A DNA stretch of 64,000 nucleotides from Alphaproteobacteria bacterium (GTDB lineage Bacteria; Pseudomonadota; Alphaproteobacteria; CACIAM-22H2). The stretch's first letter is position 1. Every line of letters starts with the position of its first letter. The notes below the pieces were generated by a model. It was given only the letters and a program-made list of their open reading frames with translations, was not told the origin of the DNA and did no database searches. Of the stretch, positions 41,604 through 50,158 are shown piece after piece. The position numbers were made by a program, and so were the translations under genes. The stretch is from contig JAEULA010000089.1 in NCBI GenBank assembly GCA_016793165.1, positions 246,267 through 310,266 on the forward strand, in the 5' to 3' direction.

Positions 41604-42793
41604 GGGCCGCAATAGGCTCCGTCGCGCGCCACGACGCGGCCGGCATGGAGCACGAGCCGGCGCGGGGCGTGCGCGCCGACCGCCTCGGGGACGCCCTCCG
41701 CGCGCAGCGTGACGAGGTCGGCGGCATTGCCGACCGCGAGCCCGTAGCGCTCGAGGCCCAGCGCCTTCGCCCCGGCCCCGGTGGCGAGCTCGAGGATGTC
41801 GTGCAGCATCGGGTCGTGGCGGAGATCGGCGCGCCAGCCGATATAGGAGATGCGCTCGAGCATGTCCGCGTTGCCGTAGGGCGACCAGGTGTCGCGGACG
41901 TCGTCGTTGCCGGCGAAGACGGTGACACCGTGCCGGCGCAGCAGCGCGATCGGCGGCAGCGGCGCGCTCGCGGCGCCATGGGTGACCAGCGCCACGCCGC
42001 ACTCGCCCATCAGCTCCGCCGCCGCCTGCTGCTTCGACTCCGCGACGCCGCCCAGGCAGAAGCCGTGGCTGATCGTCACCTTGCCCTGGAGGCCCAGCGC
42101 CCGGGTGCGGCTGCAGATCTCCTGCACGTTGAACAGGCCCATCTCGCCGGGCTCGTGGAGATGGATGTCCAGGCCGCGGCCGTGGCGGTCGGCGATCGCG
42201 AAGATGCCGTCGAGCTGGCCCTTGGGATCGCGGTCGATCTCCAGCGGATCGATGCCGCCGACGAGATCGGCGCCCTCGCGCATCGCGGCGTCGAGCAGGT
42301 CGAGCACGCCGGGGCAGCGCATCACGCCGCTCTGCGGGAAGGCGACGATCTGCATCGAGACGGCGCCGGCGAGGCGCTCGCGCGCGGCGCAAACCCCCTC
42401 GAGCTTGGCGAGCCGCCCCTCGTTGTCGATGTCGACATGGGTGCGGATGTGGCCGGTGCCCTGCGCCACGCAGAGCCGGGCGAGATTGGCGGCGCGCTGC
42501 TCGGTCGACAGCGGCAGCCCCGGCAGGATGCGCTTGTCGGTCTCGATCCGGCTCATGCGGAACGGTTCGGCCGCGTGGCCGATCCAGGGCAGGCCGACCA
42601 GCGTCTTGTCGAGATGCATGTGGCCGTCGATCAGCGCGGGCAGCACGAGGTCGCCGCCCAGGTGGATTCGTTCGCGCGCGACGGCCTCGGCCGGCGCGTC
42701 GAGCGCGACGATGCGGCCGCCTGCGACGGCGATCGTCGTGAGCCGGCCGTCGGGGAGCCGGGCATCGGTCAGCAGGAGATCGATCGGGGTCAT
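41600..42793 (-). CDS. Metal-dependent amidohydrolase, cytosine-deaminase-like
   Basis: A 397-residue amidohydrolase superfamily enzyme. The metal ligands are visible as IDGHMHLDKT, then His in DIHLHEPG, His in TISHGFCLGG, and Asp in GNDDVRDTWSPYG; the last motif is close to the cytosine deaminase family. It probably deaminates a pyrimidine or triazine-like ring or a related amide. ATG 42793 overlaps the acetyltransferase stop as ATGA (42790-42793), and the 3' end couples to mtgA. Confidence 0.92.
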   Translation of the reverse strand: MTPIDLLLTDARLPDGRLTTIAVAGGRIVALDAPAEAVARERIHLGGDLVLPALIDGHMHLDKTLVGLPWIGHAAEPFRMSRIETDKRILPGLPLSTEQRAANLARLCVAQGTGHIRTHVDIDNEGRLAKLEGVCAARERLAGAVSMQIVAFPQSGVMRCPGVLDLLDAAMREGADLVGGIDPLEIDRDPKGQLDGIFAIADRHGRGLDIHLHEPGEMGLFNVQEICSRTRALGLQGKVTISHGFCLGGVAESKQQAAAELMGECGVALVTHGAASAPLPPIALLRRHGVTVFAGNDDVRDTWSPYGNADMLERISYIGWRADLRHDPMLHDILELATGAGAKALGLERYGLAVGNAADLVTLRAEGVPEAVGAHAPRRLVLHAGRVVARDGAYCGP

Positions 42794-43320
42794 CGGGCGG
42801 GTTCCTCCTGCGACGGGACGAGGCCGAAGGCGCGCGCGTAGCGGACGGGACCGCCCGCGGCGAGCGCGCCCGGCACGAGTTCGAGGGCCATGAAGGCGGG
42901 ACCGTGGAACGGCGCGACGAGCCGTGCCGAGAGCGCAGCGCTGAATCCGAAACGCGGATACCAGTCGGGATGGCCGAGCACGACCGCGGCGGGGCAGGCC
43001 CGCGCCCGCAGCGCCGAAAGCCCGGCCTCGACCAGACGCGTGCCGACGCGAGCACGCTGGTGCGCGGGCAGCACCGCGACCGGCGCGAGGGCGGCCGCGA
43101 TCGTCGCTTGCGGCCCGGATCCGATGACGAGCGGCGAGAACAGGATCTGTCCGACGATCTCGTCGTCGCGCAGGGCGACGAGCTCGACCAGGACGTCGCC
43201 GTCGGCGCGCAACCCCGCGACCAGCGCGCCCTCGTCGGGACCGCCGAAGGCGGCGCCCAGCAGGCGGTCGATGGCGCCGGCGTCGCCCGCTCGCGCGGGA
43301 CGGATCGCGGTCTCGATCAT
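42790..43320 (-). CDS. GNAT-family N-acetyltransferase
   Basis: A 176-residue acetyltransferase. The acetyl-CoA site is in AVLPAHQRARVGTRLVEAGL, preceded by the strand ATIAAALAPVAV, and followed by LGHPDWYPRFGFSAA, which is typical of YhbS-like GNAT proteins. ATG 43320 is chosen; the frame remains open upstream but lacks family sequence. First gene of a unit with the amidohydrolase and mtgA; divergent from the RidA gene across 51 bases, so the two share a promoter region. Confidence 0.92.
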   Translation of the reverse strand: MIETAIRPARAGDAGAIDRLLGAAFGGPDEGALVAGLRADGDVLVELVALRDDEIVGQILFSPLVIGSGPQATIAAALAPVAVLPAHQRARVGTRLVEAGLSALRARACPAAVVLGHPDWYPRFGFSAALSARLVAPFHGPAFMALELVPGALAAGGPVRYARAFGLVPSQEEPAR

Positions 43321-43371
43321 GCGGGGAATCCTGTACGCTCCGCGGCGCCATTGGAAGAGGAGCCACGAAGG

Positions 43372-43710
43372 ATGATCAAGCGTCTGCCCGACCAACCGAC
43401 CCGCTGCGAAGGCGTCGCGGCGAACGGGTTCGTCTCGACCGTGACGGTGGCCGACGACAATTCAGGCTCGATGTACCAGCAGGCGAAGGAAGCGCTGGCG
43501 AACATCGACAAGAACCTCGAGAAGCTCGGCTCGCACAAGTCGAAGATCCTGACCGCCGTCGTCTACGTCGCGGACATCCGGCAGAAGCCGGAGCTCAATC
43601 GCGCCTGGGACGAATGGGCCGACCGCGCCAATCCGCCGATGCGCGCCTGCATCGGCGTTCAGCTCGAGGGCAAGGACCTGGTCGAGATCATCGTCACGGC
43701 GACGACGTGA
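43372..43710 (+). CDS. RidA family protein
   Basis: A 112-residue member of the RidA/YjgF family, which hydrolyses reactive enamine/imine intermediates. The carboxylate-binding Arg91 in PPMRACIGV and Glu105 in DLVEIIVTA match the catalytic positions of active RidA proteins. Helix SMYQQAKEALANIDKNLEKLG is typical in part. GGAAGAGGAG precedes the start. The 3' end overlaps the convergent EamA gene by 17 bases. Confidence 0.94.
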   Translation: MIKRLPDQPTRCEGVAANGFVSTVTVADDNSGSMYQQAKEALANIDKNLEKLGSHKSKILTAVVYVADIRQKPELNRAWDEWADRANPPMRACIGVQLEGKDLVEIIVTATT

Positions 43711-44605
43711 CGTCCGCAGCGGGGGCGGCCGGGCGGGTCGCGGTGACGAGGACGTAGAGCCCGCAGGCGATGACGATCGCGCCGCCGAGGAAGAGGCGCA
43801 CGGTCGGGGTCTCCCCCCACACCAGCCAGCCCAGCACCACGGCCCAGATGATGCCCGTGTAGTCGAACGGCGCGATCACGCTGGCCGGCGCGAGGCGGTA
43901 GGCGGCGGTGATCAGCAGATGCGCCGCGCCGGCGACGAGCCCGACGAGCGCCAGCAGCGCCAGCTGGTTGCCGTCGGGCGGTCGCCAGTCGAACGGCGCC
44001 ACCAGCGCCGTCGTGATGCTGAGCGCGACCATGTAGTAGAACACGATCGTGGTCGTGCGCTCGGCCGTGCCCATGCGCCGGATCAGCACGAGAGCCGTCG
44101 ACACCAGCAGATGCGCGGTGAGGCCGACGGACAGCGCCCAGAGCGAGGCCTCGCCGGTCGGCGGCACGATGACGAGGACGCCCGCGAAGCCCAGGAGGAT
44201 CGCGGCCCAGCGGCGCGTCCCGACCTTCTCGCCCAGGACGGGCGCGGCCAGGGCGGCGACGAAGAGCGGCACGGTGAAGGACAGCGCGACCCAGTCCGCG
44301 ATCGGCATCAGGCTGACGCCATAGAAGCTCGTGATGATCGACCCGGCACCGATCAGCCCGCGCAGCACGTACGCCGAGGGGAACTGCGTGCGCAGCGCCC
44401 GGGGACCGCCGTCGGCCAGCACGATCGGCAGGCAGAGACTGAGCGCGCAGATCGAGCGGAAGAAGGCGATCTGCATCGGCGCGAAACTTGCGCTCAGGAA
44501 CTTCACCAGCGCGATCATCGTCGTGAACAGGGCGATCGCGCAGAGCGCGAAGGCGATGCCGCGACGGGCCATGCGGGCCGGATCCATCGCGGTCGCGCGG
44601 ATCAT
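43694..44605 (-). CDS. EamA/DMT-family transporter
   Basis: A 303-residue ten-span transporter with two EamA repeats. First repeat ends VALSFTVPLFVAALAAPVLGEKVG, the second contains APASVIAPFDYTGIIWAVVLGW (in parts), which resembles the RhaT/RarD-like S-adenosylmethionine and amino-acid exporter branch. ATG 44605 overlaps the serine hydrolase stop as ATGA. Last gene of a three-gene unit with that hydrolase and the acetamidase-like protein. Confidence 0.92.
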   Translation of the reverse strand: MIRATAMDPARMARRGIAFALCAIALFTTMIALVKFLSASFAPMQIAFFRSICALSLCLPIVLADGGPRALRTQFPSAYVLRGLIGAGSIITSFYGVSLMPIADWVALSFTVPLFVAALAAPVLGEKVGTRRWAAILLGFAGVLVIVPPTGEASLWALSVGLTAHLLVSTALVLIRRMGTAERTTTIVFYYMVALSITTALVAPFDWRPPDGNQLALLALVGLVAGAAHLLITAAYRLAPASVIAPFDYTGIIWAVVLGWLVWGETPTVRLFLGGAIVIACGLYVLVTATRPAAPAADVTSSP

Positions 44606-45723
44606 GCGCGCGCCGCCAGGACGGACTCGATCAGGCTCTCGATGCCGGTCTTGCGGATCCAGCGCGCGACCATGACGAGGTCGTGGTCGGGATCGATCCA
44701 GATCACGTGCGTCCCGGCGCCAAGCGCGAAGTAGCTCGAGGCGGGCGCGGACTTGAACTGGACGTGGCCGGTGTTCAGCCACCACATGAAGCCGTAGCCG
44801 GGATTCAGCGGGCAGGGCGTCGTCATCGCCTTCACCCAGCCCGCCGGCAGGATCCGTCGCTCGCCCCAGACGCCGTCGCGCGCAGCAAGCAGGCCGATGC
44901 GCGCGTGGTCCAGCGTCGGAATGACCAGGCCGCCGCCCCAATGGCTTCCGCCCGGAACCGAGAACACGGTCCGCCCGCCGATCTCGACTCCGGAATTGCG
45001 GTAGGGCTCCCAGCGCCAGGCGGTCGAGGCGCCGATCGGCGTCATCACGCTCTCGCGCAGCACCTCGGGCAGCGCCGCGCCGAGCACGCGCAGCAGCGAC
45101 AGGCTGAGCCGATTGACGCGGACGTCGTTGTATTCCCAATGCGCCCCCGGCGGCTTCATCGCGCGCAGGTCGCCCTTCGGCGACTCGCCGCCGGCGAGGC
45201 CGACGCTGCGGTTGTGGTCGACGCTGTCCGCGCGGTCGAACAGCGTGCCCGACCATTCCGAGGTCTGCTGCAGCAGATGCCGCCATGTGATGGCGCGGTT
45301 CTGCTCCGAGTCGAAGCCGCCGTCGCGCACCAGGTCGCGCACCGGCGCATCGAGATCGCGGATGAGGCCGCGACCGACGGCGATGCCGGCGAGGATCGCC
45401 AGATAGCTCTTGGCGACGGAGAAGGTGATCTGCGGGCGCTCGACGTCGCCCCACTGCGCGACGATCCGGCCGCCGCGCAGGATCACGCCGCTCGGCGCGT
45501 CGCGCGGCTCGACCGGGCCCAGCGGGAGGCTGGTCGGCGGCCGCTCGCCCATCGACGCCGCGTACCAGAGCTGACCGTCCGCGGTGATCAGCTCGCGCGG
45601 CCAGTCGGTCTCGTTGGCACGCGCGAACGCGACCGCGGATTGCAGCCGCGACGGGTCGAAGCCCGCGGCCGCGGGCTCGATGCGCGCCCAGGCGCCCGCC
45701 GGCGGGACGTAGGCCGCATTCAT
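44602..45723 (-). CDS. Serine hydrolase, beta-lactamase (class C) family
   Basis: A 373-residue penicillin-binding-fold hydrolase. SxxK is Ser102-Val-Ala-Lys105 in TFSVAKSYLAI; the Tyr motif is in HWEYNDVRVN; a Gly-rich third motif is less clear (ALGAGTHVIW). No signal peptide is seen. Such proteins are usually esterases or amidases rather than beta-lactamases. Coupled at both ends: ATGA with the acetamidase upstream (45720-45723) and with the EamA gene downstream (44602-44605). Confidence 0.9.
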   Translation of the reverse strand: MNAAYVPPAGAWARIEPAAAGFDPSRLQSAVAFARANETDWPRELITADGQLWYAASMGERPPTSLPLGPVEPRDAPSGVILRGGRIVAQWGDVERPQITFSVAKSYLAILAGIAVGRGLIRDLDAPVRDLVRDGGFDSEQNRAITWRHLLQQTSEWSGTLFDRADSVDHNRSVGLAGGESPKGDLRAMKPPGAHWEYNDVRVNRLSLSLLRVLGAALPEVLRESVMTPIGASTAWRWEPYRNSGVEIGGRTVFSVPGGSHWGGGLVIPTLDHARIGLLAARDGVWGERRILPAGWVKAMTTPCPLNPGYGFMWWLNTGHVQFKSAPASSYFALGAGTHVIWIDPDHDLVMVARWIRKTGIESLIESVLAARA

Positions 45724-46658
45724 GCCAGCAGGCTCTTCGGCAGCATCGCGTGGATGCCCTTGTTGCCGTCGACGATCTGCGTGACGCGCAGGTCGACCGC
45801 GAGGCTGCAGAGCGAATAGGCGTCGGCCGGGTGCATGTTCCGCAGCTCGCCGAGCAGCCGGATCATCTCGCGCAGCGCCTGCTTCGCCGCCTGGTCGAGA
45901 TCCTCGTCGAGGCCGAGCGTGATCCAGTGCGTCGGCGTCTCGGCACGCGGGAACTTCAGCGTGAGGTCCTTGCGCAGCACGATCTCGAAGGTGCCGGCCA
46001 TGCAGGTCTCCAGCGCCATCAGGCTGACCTCGCCGTCACCCTGCACGCTGTGCCCGTCGCCGACCGAGAGCAGCGCGCCCTTGTTGAACACCGGCAGGTA
46101 GAGCGTCGATCCGGCGCGCAGCTCCTTGAGGTCGAGATTCCCGCCGAACTCCCGCGGCACGATCGAGCTGATGGCGCCGTAGACCGGCGGCGGCGCCACG
46201 CCGATCACCCCGAAGAACGGGTCGAGCGGCAGCTCCATGTCCCAGGGCAGCCTGGCGACGTTGCGCGCGCGATCGATCGGGATGTGGATCAGCCGCTTGT
46301 AGGGAAAGTCCTCCGGCAGGCCTCCGGCCAGCGGCCGGAAGCCGGTGTAGCCCCAGTCGGCGCGCGGCCGCACGTCCTTGATGCGGATCTCCAGGGTGTC
46401 GCCGGGCTCGGCGCCTTCGACCGCGACCGGGCCGGTGAGCAGATGGCCCGGCATGCGCTGGGTGCACTTTTCGTGGATCTCCAGCAGCTCGGGCGGCACG
46501 ACGAAGGGCGGCGGCGGCATCGCCTCGCGTCCGCCGGACACGCAGTTGAAGGTGACCGTGTCGCCCGACTTCACCTGCGTGATCGGCTTGAGCGCCGCAT
46601 CGAAGAATCCCCAGTGGATCGTCGACGGCGAGGAGTCGATCACGTGGTGCTTGGCCAT
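45720..46658 (-). CDS. Acetamidase/formamidase family protein
   Basis: A 312-residue FmdA/AmdA-type amidase, which splits short-chain amides to ammonia and the acid. It has the HHVIDSSPSTIHWGFFDA opening, GHLLTGPVAVEGAEPGDTL in parts, LLSVGDGHSVQGDGEV with the metal-site His and Glu/Asp, and the THWITLGLDEDLD segment. It starts three bases after the stop of the upstream EamA gene. It is coupled to a serine hydrolase, so the two may act in sequence on one amide substrate. Confidence 0.94.
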   Translation of the reverse strand: MAKHHVIDSSPSTIHWGFFDAALKPITQVKSGDTVTFNCVSGGREAMPPPPFVVPPELLEIHEKCTQRMPGHLLTGPVAVEGAEPGDTLEIRIKDVRPRADWGYTGFRPLAGGLPEDFPYKRLIHIPIDRARNVARLPWDMELPLDPFFGVIGVAPPPVYGAISSIVPREFGGNLDLKELRAGSTLYLPVFNKGALLSVGDGHSVQGDGEVSLMALETCMAGTFEIVLRKDLTLKFPRAETPTHWITLGLDEDLDQAAKQALREMIRLLGELRNMHPADAYSLCSLAVDLRVTQIVDGNKGIHAMLPKSLLA

Positions 46659-46661
46659 TCC

Positions 46662-47537
46662 CTAGGTTCCCCTGCTGGCGACGCGGACGAGATGGATGCC
46701 GGCGAGCGCGATCAGCCCGCCGCCCACCAGAGTGCCCCAGTCCGGCGCTTCGCCGAAGACGAAATATCCCAGTGCGACCGCCCAGATGAGCGAGGCGTAG
46801 CCGAACGGGGCCAGCAGCGAGGCCGGCGCGAAGGCGAAGGCGCGGATCAGGATGAAGTGGCCGAGCCCGGTCCCCAGGCCGTGGAAGAACAGGACCACGA
46901 GGTGGATCGGCGTCGGCGGCACCCAGAAGAACGGCACGGCGACGCTGGTGACCGCGAATCCGACCAGCGACGTGTAGAACAGGCAGGGCAGCGGCGCATC
47001 GATGCCCGCAACCGAGCGCGTCATCACCTGGTAGAGGGCGTAGCTGCAGGCGGTGCCGATCGGCAGGAGCATCGCCGGCTCGATCGCGCCGATGTCGGGC
47101 CGCACCACGACGACGATGCCGGCGAAGCCGCCCAGGATCGCGATCCAGCGCCGCCAGCCCACGCGCTCGCCGAGCAGCGGCAGCGAGATCGCGGCGACGA
47201 TCAGCGGCGCGGTGTCGCCGAGGACCTTGGTGGTCGCGAAGGGCAGAACGCTCAATCCCGCGACGAACAGCCCGGCGGAGAGCAGCAGCGCGGCGCCGCG
47301 CGCGACCTGCAGCCTTGGCGCGCGGGTCAGGGCGATCCGCCGCCATCCCAGGATCGCGCCCGCTACGCAGAAGGCGGCGGTCTGCGACGCGTAGCGGATC
47401 CACATCAGCTCGGGGATGGGGTAGTGGCGGGTGAACCACTTCGCCATCGCGTCGAGGTGGATCGCGAGAACCGTGAACACCAGCATCAGGCCGATGCCGA
47501 GCAGCGGCCGGTCCTGGATCGGGCGCCGGACGCTCAT
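46662..47537 (-). CDS. EamA/DMT-family transporter
   Basis: A 291-residue ten-span DMT transporter with two EamA repeats (LGDTAPLIVAAISLPLLGE and APASLLAPFGYASLIWAVALGY, in parts). First gene of a four-gene run EamA / acetamidase / serine hydrolase / EamA, so this operon carries two members of the same transporter family around two amide hydrolases. A 10-bp hairpin lies in its leader at 47559-47581. Confidence 0.92.
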   Translation of the reverse strand: MSVRRPIQDRPLLGIGLMLVFTVLAIHLDAMAKWFTRHYPIPELMWIRYASQTAAFCVAGAILGWRRIALTRAPRLQVARGAALLLSAGLFVAGLSVLPFATTKVLGDTAPLIVAAISLPLLGERVGWRRWIAILGGFAGIVVVVRPDIGAIEPAMLLPIGTACSYALYQVMTRSVAGIDAPLPCLFYTSLVGFAVTSVAVPFFWVPPTPIHLVVLFFHGLGTGLGHFILIRAFAFAPASLLAPFGYASLIWAVALGYFVFGEAPDWGTLVGGGLIALAGIHLVRVASRGT

Positions 47538-47934
47538 GCGCGGCGGCGCCCGTGGGGACGGCCCGGCGGCGCGCCGGGCCGACGGCGGGCGTCGCGACCG
47601 GGTCCGGCCGACCCGCGCCCCGGCTCCGGCGGGGGCGCCGCTGTCCCCGGGCGGCCGCGCTCCGTCGATTCGGTCAAGGGCATCAGCGGCGTATCCTGCG
47701 GGCGGCGGCGGACGGCGACCATGCCCGTGTGCCGGGCCGGCCTTGCTGGTCGCACGCTAGCGGTTCGCCGTGGCCCGCGGCCATGAATGGCGGCGCATGG
47801 CAGCCGCGCAGGCGCCGGCCGCCGCGGCGAGGCGTCGGCATGGCGGCGACCGCCGCCCCGGTGCGACGAAACACCCTCTCGCGGCGCCGCCGCGCAATCG
47901 CCACGTTGCGCCGAGACCCGCAACGGGAGGGCCC
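47538..47934. other. 397-base divergent intergenic region
   Basis: Spacer between the divergent EamA and CBS-protein genes. Reading frames here are Arg/Pro/Ala noise. The only definite structure is the hairpin at 47559-47581. GGGAGG at 47925-47930 is the ribosome binding site of the CBS gene. Confidence 0.5.
47559..47581 (-). promoter_or_regulatory. 10-bp perfect leader hairpin before EamA gene
   Basis: CGGCCCGGCG (47559-47568) pairs with CGCCGGGCCG (47572-47581) over a 3-base loop, ending 21 bases upstream of the EamA ATG. In RNA this is very stable and would lie just 5' of the ribosome binding region, suggesting translational or transcriptional attenuation. Function is inference. Confidence 0.45.
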
Positions 47935-48357
47935 ATGACCAATCGCCACATCTCCGACATGGTTCGCCACCAGAACCCGTTGATGCTGCCGGCGTCGACC
48001 ACCGTGAAGGCGGCCTGCGCCGCGTTGCGGGACCGGCGGGTCGGGGCGGTGCTCGTCACCGACCAGGCGGGAAAGCTCGTGGGCATCTTCACCGGCCGCG
48101 ACGCGGTGTGCCGCGTCGGCGCCGAGGGCCGCAGCGCGGCGCGCACCACGTTGGGCGAGGTGATGACCGCCGATCCCGACGTGCTCGGGGCGAGCTGCAC
48201 CGCCGTCGAGGCGCTGCGCCGCATGCGCGACGGCGGCTATCGCCACCTGCCGATCGTCGAAGGCGGCAAGGTCGTCGGCATCGTGTCGCGCGGCGACTTC
48301 CGCGGCCTCGAGCAGGCGCGCCTCGACGAAGAAACGGGGTTGTGGGAACGGCTGTGA
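47935..48357 (+). CDS. CBS-domain protein
   Basis: A 140-residue protein made of a tandem CBS pair (Bateman module): first domain DRRVGAVLVTDQAGKLVGIFTGRDAVCRV in parts, second domain GYRHLPIVEGGKVVGIVSRGDFR. Such modules bind adenine nucleotides or SAM and act as energy or ligand sensors. GGGAGG five bases before the ATG. Followed after 19 bases by the LOG-family gene, with which it may form an operon. Confidence 0.93.
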   Translation: MTNRHISDMVRHQNPLMLPASTTVKAACAALRDRRVGAVLVTDQAGKLVGIFTGRDAVCRVGAEGRSAARTTLGEVMTADPDVLGASCTAVEALRRMRDGGYRHLPIVEGGKVVGIVSRGDFRGLEQARLDEETGLWERL

Positions 48358-48376
48358 GGTCGCTACACGTGGCCTG

Positions 48377-49210
48377 ATGGACGACAACAAGGCCCAGCGG
48401 CGCTCCGCCAGCTACACCCTCGCCGTCGAGGACACCGCCTTCCTGTTGCGCGACGAGCTGCGGGCGATCCGCTTCGCGCTCGAATACGAGAAGGCCGAGC
48501 TGCTGCTGCGCGAATGGGGCGTGCGGTCGACCGTCGTCGTCTTCGGCAGCGCGCGCGTGCCATCGCCCGAACAGGCCGAGGCGCTCCTGCGGTCGGCGCG
48601 CGACCCGGCGGCCCTGGTCGCGGCACGGCGGCGCGCGGCGCAATCCGCCTGGTACCGGACGGCCCGCCAGTTCGCCCGCATCGTCTCCGAGCGCGGCGGC
48701 GCGCTTGTCGGCGACCACGGGCCGCGCAGCAACGTGATCGCGACGGGGGGCGGCCCCGGCGTGATGGAGGCCGCCAATCGCGGCGCCAGCGATGCCGGGG
48801 CGCCGTCGATCGGATTCAACATCACCCTGCCGCACGAGCAGGAGCCCAACGCCTTCTCGACGCCCGACCTCACCTTCCGCTTCCACTACTTCGCGATGCG
48901 CAAGATGCATCTGGCGATGCGGGCAAGCGCGCTGGCGGTCTTCCCGGGCGGCTTCGGGACCTTCGACGAGCTGTTCGAGCTGCTCACGCTGCAGCAGACC
49001 GGCAAGGCGCCGGCGATGCCGATCGTCCTGTTCGACCGCGCCTTCTGGCGCGACGTCGTCAATTTCGACGCGCTGGTCGAGCACGGAATGGTCGGCGAGC
49101 GCGACCTCGGGCTGCTCGAGATCGTCGACACGGCCGAACAGGGCTGGGAATCGCTGGTGCGCCGCGGCCTGCAGCTGCCGGCGCGCGACAAGGGAGAGGG
49201 CGGGACGTGA
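48377..49210 (+). CDS. LOG-family protein (TIGR00730-type Rossmann fold)
   Basis: A 277-residue protein with the nucleotide-binding signature VIATGGGPGVMEAANRGA and the LOG motif FPGGFGTFDELFE, the site of the phosphoribohydrolases that release cytokinin bases or other nucleobases from nucleoside monophosphates. An N-terminal extension of about 50 residues precedes the core, as in the larger LOG subgroup. Stop TGA overlaps the next ATG by one base. Confidence 0.92.
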   Translation: MDDNKAQRRSASYTLAVEDTAFLLRDELRAIRFALEYEKAELLLREWGVRSTVVVFGSARVPSPEQAEALLRSARDPAALVAARRRAAQSAWYRTARQFARIVSERGGALVGDHGPRSNVIATGGGPGVMEAANRGASDAGAPSIGFNITLPHEQEPNAFSTPDLTFRFHYFAMRKMHLAMRASALAVFPGGFGTFDELFELLTLQQTGKAPAMPIVLFDRAFWRDVVNFDALVEHGMVGERDLGLLEIVDTAEQGWESLVRRGLQLPARDKGEGGT

Positions 49211-50142
49211 TGACGCGAATCGCGATCGTCGGCGCCGGGATCATCGGCGGCTCCTGGGCGCTGGTCTTCGCCCGCGCGGGGCACGAGGTGCGGGTCTTCG
49301 ACGAGACGCCGGCGACGCGCGCGGCCTTCATGCCGCGTCTCGAGGCGATGGCGGCGGCGTCGCTGGCGCTCGCGCCCGGCCAGGGCGTCGCGGGCATCGC
49401 CGCGAAGGTGCGGGTCGTCGACGAACTCGCCGCCGCCCTCGACGGCGCGGCCTATGTCCAGGAATCGGTGCCCGAGCGCCGCGAGGTCAAGCGGCCGGTG
49501 CTCGCGGCCATCGACCGGCTCGCGCCGCCCGAGGCGCTGATCGCCAGCTCGACCTCGAGCTTCCCGCTCTCGACCCTGGTCGAGGCGCTTCCGGGCCGCG
49601 CGCGCTGCCTGGTCGTGCACCCGGCGACGCCGCCGCATCTGCTGCCGGTCGTCGAGCTCGCGCCCGCGCCGTTCACCCCCGAGGCGACGGTCGCGCGCGC
49701 CCGCGAGCTGATGGTCGCGGTCGGCCAGACGCCGGTCCTGGTGAAGCGCGAGCTGCCGACCTTCGTGATGAATCGCCTGCAGGGCGTGCTGCTGCTGGAG
49801 ATGTTCCGGCTGATCCGCGAGGGCTACGTGTCGGCCGAGGATGCCGATGCGCTGATCCGCGACGGCTTCGGCCTGCGCTGGGCGTTTCTCGGTCCGCTCG
49901 AGGGCGTGGATCTCAACGCGCCCGGGGGGATCGCCGACTACCTGACCCGCTACGGCTGGATCTTCGACTCGATGGCCAACGAGGCCGGCGTCGAGGGCAA
50001 GTCGGTCACGCCGGAGCTGGTCGCCGAGCTGGGGGGCGCGATGCGCGCGAAGCTGCCGCTGGAGAAGCTCGGCGAGCGCACGGCGTGGCGCGACCGCTCG
50101 ATCGCCGCCCTGCGCGCGCTGCGACGCGACGCGGGGCGCTGA
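49210..50142 (+). CDS. 3-hydroxyacyl-CoA dehydrogenase family protein
   Basis: A 310-residue two-domain dehydrogenase. NAD-binding motif IAIVGAGIIGGSWA (4-17), ASSTSSFPLS, the catalytic His in LVVHPATPPHLLPVVE, and the C-terminal helical domain with PTFVMNRLQGVLLLE. This form resembles the lambda-crystallin/L-carnitine-dehydrogenase-like branch, which acts on hydroxyacids rather than acyl-CoA. ATG 49210 overlaps the preceding stop (TGATG). A hairpin follows the stop. Confidence 0.92.
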   Translation: MTRIAIVGAGIIGGSWALVFARAGHEVRVFDETPATRAAFMPRLEAMAAASLALAPGQGVAGIAAKVRVVDELAAALDGAAYVQESVPERREVKRPVLAAIDRLAPPEALIASSTSSFPLSTLVEALPGRARCLVVHPATPPHLLPVVELAPAPFTPEATVARARELMVAVGQTPVLVKRELPTFVMNRLQGVLLLEMFRLIREGYVSAEDADALIRDGFGLRWAFLGPLEGVDLNAPGGIADYLTRYGWIFDSMANEAGVEGKSVTPELVAELGGAMRAKLPLEKLGERTAWRDRSIAALRALRRDAGR

Positions 50143-50158
50143 GCGGCGGCCGCGCCCC
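50133..50158. terminator. Convergent hairpin
   Basis: GGGGCGC (50133-50139) pairs with GCGCCCC (50152-50158) around a 12-base loop, spanning the stop of the + dehydrogenase gene and ending one base before the stop of the - permease gene. A shared bidirectional terminator is likely, although no T-run is present. Confidence 0.45.

Noticed and set aside
43694..43710. Overlap of RidA and EamA reading frames as a possible frameshift
   Set aside because: Both proteins end normally for their families; this is a simple 17-base convergent overlap, like those at 11165-11187 and 31062-31109.
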